DNA from: Scatophagus argus
Taxonomy: Eukaryota > Chordata > Actinopteri > Scatophagidae
DNA: 64,000 nucleotides
Reading direction: 5' to 3'
Assembly (NCBI RefSeq): GCF_020382885.2
Contig: NC_058515.1
Span: 9,593,223-9,657,222, forward strand
Made by a program: the position numbers and the translations under genes. Below the pieces are notes generated by a model that was given only the letters and a program-made list of their open reading frames with translations, did not search any database and was not told where the DNA came from. This document shows, in pieces, positions 41,481-51,448 of this stretch; the stretch's first letter is position 1; each line of letters begins with the position of its first letter.

Positions 41481-42345
41481 GATCGACGGATCGAGCACGT
41501 TTACATTTATTTTATTTCTATTTTTAAACAATAACACTTGGAAGCGAGAAGAGAACTCTGTGCATAGATTCAGTTTCAGACAACCAGGATATGAAAGATA
41601 AAAGGAGAAGGGTATCCATCATGAGATGTCATAACAGACCTTGTGTCATCACATTTTTTTAAACTACTGGAGTACAGCAAAGCAGCTGAGAGCTTGAGAG
41701 GTAGATCATTTACTACTGATGCTGAAAGAAACCTCACGAATGTGCATGAATGCATTCAGTAACACACTGCCAAACCTCAGGTTTGAAATGCCAGTCATTC
41801 TAGCCATTGCTTGACCAGATTGTAGAAATTTCTGAGTGGCTGTAAAGATAAGAGGTGGGTGTTTCTGGAAATGTCTCGTTGTTACATGCACACACAAGTT
41901 AAATCTCATTCCTGCGACGCACAACAACCCAAAATGTGTCACCAAGGCAGCCAGAAAACAGGACGTGTCAGGACTCAACATTTTATGGAATTTATCTCAG
42001 CACAAGATAAAACCTCATCAGGAGGCACCTTAGAATGAACTCAAGACACAAGAACTACAAATCAAGACTTCTGTCAGCATCACATCAAGCACCAAAGCTT
42101 TGAAAATGCATGTGAATGTCGACTGAGCTGCAGCGTCATCATGACGTTTCAGTGGTGGTCGCGAGGTCTACTAACTTGTCAGCCTGTGTCGCTTGCCGTT
42201 GTGTACTTGTTCTGCAGCTCCCCCTGCAGCTCGCTGTCAGCTAAGACAGGATATTATTTATGGATATGCTGTAAATGTACAAAAAGTTGTAAATACTGAG
42301 TCAAAACAGTAGTGGTGCTTTTAATAAAAATGTCTTTTTAGATGG
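41481..42345 (+). other. arhgef15: Predicted arhgef15 3'UTR
   Basis: About 0.86 kb lies between the stop codon and the AATAAA at 42323-42328. I see no coding sequence. Confidence 0.6.
42323..42328 (+). terminator. arhgef15: Candidate arhgef15 poly(A) signal
   Basis: AATAAA followed by a T-rich downstream element at about 42330-42350. The next gene on the minus strand has its own signal about 60 bp further on. Confidence 0.6.
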
Positions 42346-42386
42346 ATGTTTGTCTCTGAATATTAGAGACTTAACTGTCAATTATT

Positions 42387-42392
42387 TTTATT
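42387..42392 (-). terminator. Candidate poly(A) signal of the unidentified gene
   Basis: TTTATT on plus reads AATAAA on minus, about 270 bp after the stop codon at 42660. It is the first canonical signal in that direction. Confidence 0.5.
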
Positions 42393-42659
42393 GAACAATG
42401 ACACAGTAGTAAGAAAATTAGAGCGCAAATGTGCAATAGTCAAAGGTAGAGGTGAACATACAGTTTTCATCCTCCTCTCAAGTGGGAAATAAATTCTCAT
42501 CCAAGAAAAATGAGTGGTTTGGGGCAATATGTTAATCAAAATTCAAATCTTTAAGAACAATCAAATAACAGTCAATTAGTTGTTTGCATAATGACAATGA
42601 GGTAATAAAGTCCCCTGAAAACACAGACAGAAACAAGAAGACCCTCGGCTTTAAGGCAG

Positions 42660-44435
42660 TCACTGCACGGTATCCAACGCTCCCGTGTCTCCGAGGCTCA
42701 ATAGCACATGCACAGCATCTCCCTCAGAGTCTGAGAGCGTCCGTCCCTCCGCCTCTGAAAAATCTCCACAGACACACTTTGCCTTTGAGTCTGAGGACAG
42801 TGAAGGCAGCCTTGGCGGTAAGGATGATCCCTCAAGAACTGGCAGGTAAACTACTGAATTACTGTGGCTTTTTTCAGTCGGGCTAAAGCAACTCAAGAGG
42901 GTGTTAGCTGCCTCAAGCTCAGTCTCAGACCAGCGTCTTCCCTGCTGCAACTGACTGTGCAAACTGGCCTCCATCGGATGCTGCAAATCAGTACACAGCA
43001 GCTTGTACGCTTCCTGAGCTGAAGTGAAATCCACAGGTTCTGGGTGACCAAGAAACGGGACGGGGTTCAAGTTGTTTTGTGGAGCAATAAGGCTGTCATC
43101 ACTCTGCAGAGGCTCTTGGTGGTGTAGTTTCAGGAGGTTGGTAATGGCCTGGTCCTCCTCCTGGGTAAGCTGAACGATTACCTGGCCTGGCTGCACTGAA
43201 GGGAGGAAGGGATTTATTTTAAAGGTGTAACTGCCCAGATCCATGGTGGGGTGTGGTCCAGATCTGAATGGATCTGGACGAGCTGGGGGGGGCCATGCAG
43301 GCGGACATAATCGGTGGTGGAGTGCTGAGCTGGAAACAATCGAAGACCTGAAGGAAAGATGGGATTTAGGATAACTTACAAACAGTCTTGCCTTTTTAAA
43401 ATTTACACACCTGTTAATTTCTAAAGAACCATCACAATGACATCAAGCCTCTCTCGTTTGCTATGTTTGCTGTCACAGAATAACACTGATCATTATTTCT
43501 ATACATATTATTTTTTTCACCCAGTGATTTACTTGCCATCCAACCTCTTCATTTTCTGTTTTAAATCTCTTCAGTGCTGCTGTCCACAACTGTTTCATAA
43601 AAGGATCATTTCCCCTACAATAAAAAGGATCTATGGCTGATGAGTTGTATTCACTTTCAAAACAAACTGCCCTCTTCTTTGCTCTTGGTCTCAATTTCCT
43701 TCCAGCCCCCTTGTCAGGGTCTTAGCCCTGTCTGACAGGTCTGAGCCAGTCTTATTAAATATCCTCCTCTGTCTGAGCCCATCCTTAAGCTCTGCCCTCC
43801 CACCACACCACCCAAACAGCAGAGGACACTGTTTTCACAGTCTGACAAACGTCTGATTTGAAAAATTAGAGTTAACTTTTTCCAAAAATGTACTGTACTT
43901 TGAATGGAAGTGTGCTTATTCAGTCTTCCTGGGGGACTAAACCCCATGGTTGAATGGTGTCTCCATGTGGGTTCATGAAGCCCCAGCACTGAGCACACTC
44001 ACCCTCAACTCAGTCACTATGTTGGGGATCCTCGTCCCACAGCTCATGGTGGGATCAGAGTAGAAAAACTCCGCTGGGATGATGGGATGGACTGGAGAGA
44101 AGACACAATGTGGTCTCATGAGGATGCCTGTATGGACGAAGCCTTGATGAAACACATGAGCCTTAAAACTGACTGACTCACTTGGTTGGTCGTCGCAGAC
44201 CGTGTGATGGAGTGCAAAGTCTGCAGTCATGTACAGAGGCAGGAAAGAGGGGTGGTGCAGGGTCCTGTTGGAGATGGAGGGCAGGGTCGGCCGCCTGGAA
44301 CTCTGCTTGAGGAGAAACATGGAGAAATGAATGCTTAAAAAAAATAAAATAAAATAACCGTGCGTTGTCTCAACATATGAGCCAGAGCGACAGTGACCGA
44401 AAACTCACGACACAGTGTCCTTCACTGCCGTTCAT
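42660..44435 (-). CDS. Unidentified four-exon gene, possibly frame-broken in a C8 run
   Basis: I do not recognise this family. Exons in plus coordinates are 44409-44435 (start MNGSEGHCV), 44182-44302, 44003-44091 and 42660-43347, all with good donors and acceptors. Exons 2 and 3 give readable protein, for example HHPSFLPLYMTADF and SCGTRIPNIVTEL. The last exon ends in a 194-residue open stretch beginning MDLGSYTFKINPFLP, with serine, leucine and acidic residues and no transmembrane or signal sequence. The four exons total 925 nt, one more than a multiple of three. The mismatch is explained if the eight-C run (G8 on plus, 43285-43292) carries one extra base, because the frame before it and the frame after it are both protein-like. 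The sequence looks like a soluble, possibly nuclear, regulatory protein; that is a guess. Confidence 0.65.
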
Positions 44436-45020
44436 GGCTGACTTTTCTGTTCAATTTTGTTGTTCGGAGAAAGTGAAAACGGGCATGTGCGGCTTCACTA
44501 ACTGATATGTCAGTCAAAAAAATAGCGTAGAAGTCAAACAAACGCAGTCAAACCTGCGCTCACAGCTCGCTTGCGCCCCCTGCTGTTTGGTTTAAGACAC
44601 CGCCTCAGTGGTGGCCGAATTATTCAGATCCTCTCGTATACTTAGCCAAAGTAAAAGTACTGTACTAATACCACAAACATATAAACTATGAAAATACTAC
44701 TGAAGCATTAAGAGTACGCCATGCAGAAAAAATTATACATCATTAGATTATTAGGCTTATATAGACGAATACACCAACCTAACAGCAGAGTGCAAGTGCA
44801 CCATTATTTTTTTAAAGATGGTTATGAATTCATCTGATTAATTAAACTGACTGATTATTTGAATAGTAAAAATTCTGCAGATGAGAGAAATGTCATCACA
44901 ATCACCCAGAGCCCAAAGTGTCACCATCACATGGCTGCAGCTTGGCAAACCAACAGTCAAAACATTAAAATGAATAAATTAAAGGAAAAGCTGCAAATGA
45001 TCACATATCAAATGTGGAAT
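44436..45020. other. Intergenic, nothing recognised
   Basis: AT-rich sequence lies between the start of the unidentified minus-strand gene and the 3' end of the zpax pseudogene. No exon, promoter motif or repeat was recognised. Confidence 0.5.
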
Positions 45021-45024
45021 CTTA

Positions 45025-45800
45025 AAATGTTTTGTTGAGCTCTGGTGTCGTCGGCCTCCCAGGGTCCACAGTAATTGTCTGCGAGGTTGGCTCAAGCAGG
45101 AACTCGAGCGGGTCTGAGCCGATACTGAGCTCCCACAGGAAGTCAAAAGGCCGGTGGTCCAATCTGAAGCCGATTCCAGACCCTGAACAGACATCAAAGA
45201 CTGGAGGAGCTATAAGATACAAGGCACATGGGTTGCTCTGCTCACTGCTATTTGTAACTTTTTGAAGTTTTATGACTTACAGACATTGGAGAACATTGCC
45301 ACAATGGATACTGGGTGGTAATAAAGCCTTTTCTCAGGCAAAACAGTGTGTAGTTGTTGTCTAGTTTATACTCAAGAAATGCCCCTTCTTTTGAGAACTA
45401 GAAAAAAAAAAAAAGAAGAGACAGTTGCCAAGAACAAAACATAAGATTAGGAAGTTAGTCTATTTTAAGACTTGCTGCAGGGACATCTCCATTTAGACCA
45501 TGAACATGCACTCCTCAGGAGCCGTTTGGTTTTCAGTGGAAATGGGGCATGGAAGCAGGGGAGAGGTCAGTGTCCTGTGAAGTCATATCATGCCACTTAA
45601 ACTATTCACTTAAGACAAACCCCAAAGACCACAGCCACTGATGTGTTGGCATTATCTTAAACTAGCCTAGCTGCTAGCAAACCTGCTAACTAACACAAGT
45701 TAGAGTGAACCAGTTGCTTGGTGTCCTGGCCAGACTGGCAGCATGTGGTGATAACTGCTACAAGAGCTTTTATAAATCCATGTATTAACCCATGAGACTG
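45025..45800 (-). pseudogene. Deleted zpax pseudogene with remnant promoter
   Basis: On the minus strand this stretch keeps shuffled remnants of a zpax gene. About 45044-45110 matches part of exon 15 of copy B and is joined directly to a match of exon 13 (about 45111-45205). Then come weak matches to exon 12 (about 45280-45407) and exons 10-11 (about 45478-45580), and finally the exon 1 and promoter region (about 45620-45790). The initiator region reads as a mutated copy of the sequence at 55664-55820. Exons 2-9, 14 and 16-19 are not seen. Internal deletions and frame changes make it non-coding. A minus-strand TATAAAA remains at 45768-45774. Confidence 0.75.
45768..45774 (-). promoter_or_regulatory. 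Relic TATA box of zpax pseudogene
   Basis: TTTTATA on plus reads TATAAAA on minus. It lies at the position corresponding to the TATA box of copy B, about 150 bp from the oppositely oriented TATA box of copy A. Confidence 0.5.
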
Positions 45801-45921
45801 AGAGGAGAGCAAGTGTAACCTCATCAGCTGCAGTTCAGTCAAAGAAAGCTCTGATTGCTAATAAGCCACACATGTGGTCCTTTGCCTGAGGGCCTCTGGT
45901 TGGTCGATGAAGCAATGGACT

Positions 45922-45928
45922 TATAAAA
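45922..45928 (+). promoter_or_regulatory. TATA box of zpax copy A
   Basis: TATAAAA lies about 145 bp upstream of the start codon at 46073. The flanking sequence, including GGGCCTCTGGTTGG, is shared with copy B. A TATA promoter suits a strongly tissue-specific (ovary or liver) gene. Confidence 0.65.
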
Positions 45929-46072
45929 ACTGGTGGAGGAAGCACCATCACATGGTGACAGTTTGGCCAGGAAGCATAACAAGCAAGTGGTTCACTTTAG
46001 CTTGTGTTGGTTAACAGGTGTAGTTTGCTAGCAGCTAGGCTAGCTTTAGACGCTGCCAGCACATCAGTGGCT

Positions 46073-49000
46073 ATGGCTTTTGGGTCTTGTATTAGGTAAG
46101 GGGCTTTGACTGTCATTTGTGTGCTATTAGTTTAAACTGATCTGCTGGAGTTTAGCAATAATGTGCCTTTTGTCTTACAGTGTGGCCTTGCTCCTGTCTG
46201 TGTTGTCAACTGCAAAATGTGATCCTATTCCCTCTGGTAAGAATGAAAATGTCTGCTTTAACCCATTCCTGCAGTCATTGGCACATATAGCATAGTGAGA
46301 GCTGAACTTGTCTGTTGATACAGGAATTCTTCAAATGGAGTGTCATGATCGTTATTTCACGATAGCTGTTGATCTCTCCTTGGCTGGAACTGAACTTTAC
46401 TTTGAGGCTGTTGGTGAGTCCTGCACAGCTTCATTACTATTTAACAATTTCTGATTACAGTGACAGCTGGGAAAACTAAGGAATCATCAGTCTTGAGCTA
46501 CAGTGACTGACCTGTCTTTAAATTTTAGTGCATCCAACTAGTTAAAGCTGATGTATTTCACTGAATAAACAACTGCACAAGTGGTAAATGTTACAAAGCC
46601 TAATGTGACTGTCTTTCAGATGAGACAGGTGTGTACCCCATCTCTGAGCACTATGCAGCAATGTGTGGCTACAGCGTCCATGTTGTCCTTGTACCAGGCC
46701 ATGTGGAGCTCCGAGCCTCCTACTTCAGCTGTCACACTGACAACAAAGTATGTGCAATTAACATGAATCTATACAAAGTAAACTAAATTAGGTCTGGTCT
46801 CCCTTCAGGAACAAAACTCTGGTCCACAGGAGTTAGAATTCTGACGCACTTTATATGACCTCATATTTCAGGGTGACGAGGTGTTCACATTCAACTTCAA
46901 CCTGATTGTGACACGTGAAGGAAAGGAGGCTACCTATGCCTTGAACAAGACCTGTTCTCCATCTCTCCCTTGGTCCCCCAGAGAGGTTACCTGTGAGACC
47001 AACTACATGGAAGTAAGCCTGGGTACATCTTGAAATGTCAAATAAGGGGGAATTGTTGAAATGTTAACTCCTCCTGGTTTCTCTGCAGGTGTCCATGAGG
47101 AGTGACGTGGCTTGTCCAACTGGGACAAAGAGAGACGACTGGACTTCTGTAGTCCATGCTGTATGATTGTTGTGTTCTTCTGGGGAAAATATGTGGAATT
47201 TGTCATGTGGCTGGAATATCATAACATAAGCGAAAATGAGCTTGCATAGTACAGTATCTTCAAATGTTTTATATGTTTTTATTCTATTTCCAGGTCTATG
47301 CCTCAGCCACTTCAGACTGGCAGGTGATGTTCCAGAGGGTGGAGCAAGAGCTGATGCCTATGAACCTTACTGAGGCTCAAAAGCAGGGCTATGTGTTTGA
47401 CTTGACTGATGGAAGGCTTGTATTTCGAATGCCATATGGACAACCTGACTCATTCAGCACTGAGGTAAAACAGACATCCTAAATTTAGTGCATAGTCCAG
47501 TGTTTTGGATTCCCCAAACTAATTTACAGATTACCTGCTGTCTGTTCGTCCTGTAAAGCTCAGTCCAGTGCAGGCTTTGTTTTTGTTTCTCTCCAGGTGA
47601 CTGGTGTTCCAGTAGAGGTGGTCCATGCAACACTGTTCTCCAGACTAAACTGGGTCGTCCTCATGGTTGACCTGGTGGCTGCTTGCTCCATGCGTCAGTA
47701 CTTCAATCTCATCTGTTGTAGTGTTTTGTTTTCTTGACGACTAACAAATCGAGAAGTAATATTGGTGTAACATCTACAGATAATGGATCATATGATGAAA
47801 GCGGCTACATGGTGTGGGAGACTCCCGAGGTGCTGCACCCGCTGGTGTCTGGTTGGCACGAGACGCAGATTAATATTGGAGTCAATGGTGAACTTGTGGA
47901 GCAGCCAGTTGCAGAGGAGAGAGGCTACAATGTGGAGAAGCACAACAACACAGTACACATCAGCATCCCCTATAATGCTGAAGGAGGATACAGGAAGGTC
48001 AGAGTACAGAGTCGTGCACTCGGAATTACTGATCACTGAGGAATTCATTTACAGGAGCGATGCAGTGACGTTAAAAATGTACTCTAGCTCTGTTAGGGAA
48101 TTCTCTTAATTAGGAATGTTGAACCTGATGGTATTCCTTCAAATGACTGCATCTCTTGCAGAGCATGGCGTTTGGGGACCTCTACGAGTTCTACATCTTC
48201 GATCTCTACTTGGAGCAAATGTCAGTGGATGAGGATCATGCTGACACCAGGCTTCGCTTTCACAGGACACTGACCACTTCACTGCTGCCACGGCCTATTT
48301 ACACAGAAAACCGTGAGTCCAATGTTGAGACAACTTGTCAAGTTGACGCAGCCATAGTCTAAACTGCTTTTCGTTTCAGGAGCAGCTCTTGAGGAGCGCA
48401 TGTTCACGGTCTACCTTGGAGATGTCCCTGCAGATGTAGAATTGGTTGCTGTTCATTTGAATGGGCAAGAATTTACTGTGCCGTTTAGAAATGCAAGCAG
48501 CCACACCATCACAAAAGTAGTTCATCCCAACGACACTCGTGGTTACACTCTGAAGGTGCCTTTCGATGACCCTGTTGTTGTACAGCAGGTGAAAAGTCCT
48601 TTGAATTATGTCCAGTGGCATCTTCAGATGTCAGGCTGTTCATACGTGGACATTCCAACTTTCTTGGCTCAGTCGGTTGTATTTTCTTTTCCCTAGTTCT
48701 CCAGAGAAGATGCAGCAATGCAGCACAGGCTGGACATTAACTACACACTGACTATTCTGCCTGAAAATGAGCCTTTTCACCATCTGACGTCAGTCACGGC
48801 ATTAACGGATGTCTGTAAGTCACTAACCTTATTTTTACTTGGTTGGTCGGTCCTATTTGTGCAGGAAGCAGAGTAATCCACGTGGCTTGTATCTTACAGC
48901 TCCTCCAGTCTTTGATGCCGTCTGTTCAGAGTCTGGAATCAGCTTCAGACTGGACCACCGGCCTTTTGACTACCTGTGGGAGCTCAGTATTGGCTCAGAC

Positions 49001-50256
49001 CCGCTGACACCACAGCTGGCAGCCCAGCATGGCTACGTGATGAGGAACGGTAGCCAGAGCCTGCAGCTCGACGTGCCGCTCTTCACTCATGGCTACGAGT
49101 ACAAGGTGGGGTGAGGAAGATGACTTACTGGATGCAAAGTTCCTGTGTGTGGAGATGTCTTGAAAATGGAGATGAATGACAAAGCTGCATGTGTTTCATA
49201 GGATGTTACTTTGAAGGGATTCTTTGGCACTTTTGAGATCCTTATACGGGATCGTCAAACCTCAGAGGTCCAGAGCTCCACTCTCAGGACTTGTCCATTC
49301 ACTGCTACTGAACTCATTAGTAAGAACATCCTTTTTTTTTTTTTTTTTTTTTTTTTTCTCACCGAGACTGGGTGGAGTTGTGCATGTAGCTGACACGTGC
49401 TAAAATGCATCTCTCTGTAGTGTGTTCTACCGATGGGAGGATGACTGTGGTGGCTGACTTGTCTCTGGCCATGTCAAGTGGAGGAGTTCCTGCTCGAGCC
49501 AACCTCGTAGACAAATACTGTGGACCCAAAGAGGCAGACGACACCAGAGCGCTCTTCTCTTTTCCGCTCAACAGCTGTGGCTCCTTAGTCAAGGTACTAC
49601 TGATTGCTAACGTTAACTTGTATAGTTGTATACATCACAATGTATATGCTTTTGGGTTTGTTTTTTTTTTTTGTTTTGTTTTGTTTTTTTTCCCCTACCC
49701 TCTCCAGCTCAACAAGGAATATGTGACCTATGAAAATGAGATTTTCATCAGCCGGAAGTTCCATACTTCAATAAATGCAGCAGACTCCAGCAGTGAGATC
49801 GACAGGTGTGTCTTCAACAGTGACCGTTTTGGTCATTTACACCTCCTGAACCAGTTGCAAGATGTGACTTGTCCTGCAGGGTGACAATGCAGTGTACATA
49901 TCCTCTGGCTGGTCTCCATCGCCTATTCTCAGTGTACCGGTTTGAGTCTGACACAGCCGGTGTTGGCCGCATTGTGCATTCAGCACACCCACCTGAAGGT
50001 AGGCTGTTCAAACACATCAAACAACATTCAACATATTGTGTGGTGCTGATTTGTTTGTACTCTAGGTGTGCAGAGCCCCACCATCAAGCCTACTACTGTG
50101 TTACAAACACCAGTGCCTGCTACCAGGCGCACTCGAAGACCTTTCTCATCAAAAGGTGTTTACCACCTTCCTGCTCAGCGCATCAGCCTTCCCAGCTTTC
50201 TGCAGCATCGGTCTAGGAAAGGTCAGTTTTCCTTGAAATTCTAGAGTGTGTGTGTT

Positions 50257-50287
<31 letters not shown>

Positions 50288-50338
50288 ATCTATCTCACTG
50301 AATTCTTTACAGGTGCTACAGGACCATCACAAGCCTAA
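46073..50338 (+). CDS. Zona pellucida (zpax-like) egg-envelope protein, copy A
   Basis: Exons: 46073-46095, 46181-46236, 46324-46413, 46620-46747, 46872-47012, 47089-47160, 47294-47464, 47597-47693, 47780-47997, 48162-48312, 48380-48588, 48697-48814, 48900-49105, 49202-49319, 49421-49593, 49708-49805, 49880-49998, 50066-50221, 50313-50338. They sum to 2370 nt (789 residues). The N-terminus is a signal peptide (MAFGSCISVALLLSVLS). Repeated ZP-N-like units follow, the first with ECHDRYF, AAMCGYSVHV and SFSCHTDN-type cysteines. The ZP-N half of a ZP module begins near CSTDGRM (exon 15) and includes SFPLNSCGS, YENEIFISRK and TMQCTYPL. After it only about 70 residues remain, with RRTRRP and no transmembrane segment. 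Fish ZPAX proteins form the egg envelope (family knowledge). The symbol is withheld because zpax1 and zpax4 cannot be told apart here. Confidence 0.85.
49330..49358. repeat. Long T-run in zpax copy A intron
   Basis: A homopolymer of about 28-29 T lies between exons 14 and 15. The corresponding run in copy B (about 52420-52434) is about half that length, while the flanks are nearly identical. Confidence 0.9.
50250..50288. repeat. T-run and (TA)n microsatellite
   Basis: A short T tract then alternating TA lies in the last intron of zpax copy A, beyond the highly identical tract. Confidence 0.85.
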
Positions 50339-51448
50339 GGGCTTTGGATTGTAATTGCATGTAGTTTGATGAAAGCTCAATAAACTTGTTTTCACAATCT
50401 TGTTCTCCCAACTGGTCACTGAAACCTTGAACACTACATGAACATGACTGTCACTCTATGCATTAATTCATACAAGCAGAAGCTTGATGCAGGTTCATTT
50501 GTACTACAGTACATGAGTACAGTACCAACTTGGGTCTTGGCCTGTCTTGATGACTTTAATTTGTAAATACATCTAGTTTATTTGGATAGGCAATCTATTG
50601 TAGTGATCACCTCCCTGTGGGCCTGAGGAATTTCAGTCCTGTGTGTACACATAGATCTGATAAAGTTTACTGCAGGGAAGTCCAATTTTAAAGACATGTA
50701 TAAGTTCATGTGCTTTCCAAGTGAATGTCACTCGAAACTAATTTTAAGATGTGAAGGTGTCAGAAGTGATCTTACCACTCATCTGCTACAAGGCATAACA
50801 CAGATGCAGTGCTATCTAGTTCAGTTGCGTTGTAGGTAATATGGGCACCAGGTTAACTGTGATCCAATAGAAGCAGTTCCAAATTAGTATTCCCAGCTCT
50901 GAAGTGTGTTGGGCTTAGATGTTGCTGGAGTTTGACTTAGATTCCAACTTCCACCGCACTTTTAATGTTAGGCTTAATTGTAAACAAAAGCAGATACAAG
51001 TAGCCAGTTTCAAAGGCCAGGATGGTTCTTGTTGGAAAATTCTGTATGAAAGCCGATTGAACTTAAAGCACAGATGCAGTCACAAGTCATCTGCTAATAA
51101 ATGTGTCAGCCATTTGTACTAGGTTACCAGCAATCTTGAGAACTTTTTACATGGACTGTAAAAATATTCAGACTAGACTCCTTTCTGCTGCTCGCCCAGC
51201 ACCCCAAGGAACATGCTACGCTTTTCAAATTTTGACTTGCTAGACTGTTAACCACATAAAATTTGTATCAGCATTTAAGTATACTTCTAATCCAAAGTTC
51301 AAAAAGTGCAACACTTGCCTCCCCATCCCATTTTCTCCAGTGATGTCAGCGACTCCACATCCTCGTGTAGTGTCGGTTCAATTCAAATAACAGTTTGCAT
51401 ATTTTTAAAAGACATTTATTGAGATTCAGTTAACACATTTTCAAGTCT
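50339..51448. other. Spacer of the zpax palindrome
   Basis: The spacer lies between the convergent 3' ends of copies A and B. An AATAAA for copy A lies near 50379. A minus-strand AATAAA for copy B lies near 51415-51423. I found no gene or repeat in between. Confidence 0.55.

Larger units (their letters stand above)
45850..50150. repeat. Left arm of large inverted repeat (zpax copy A)
   Basis: This arm pairs with about 51625-55900 in reverse orientation and includes the promoter, exons 1-18 and most introns. Long stretches are almost identical, introns included. Diverged islands lie at exon 3, exons 6-7 and the end of exon 18. Confidence 0.85.
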
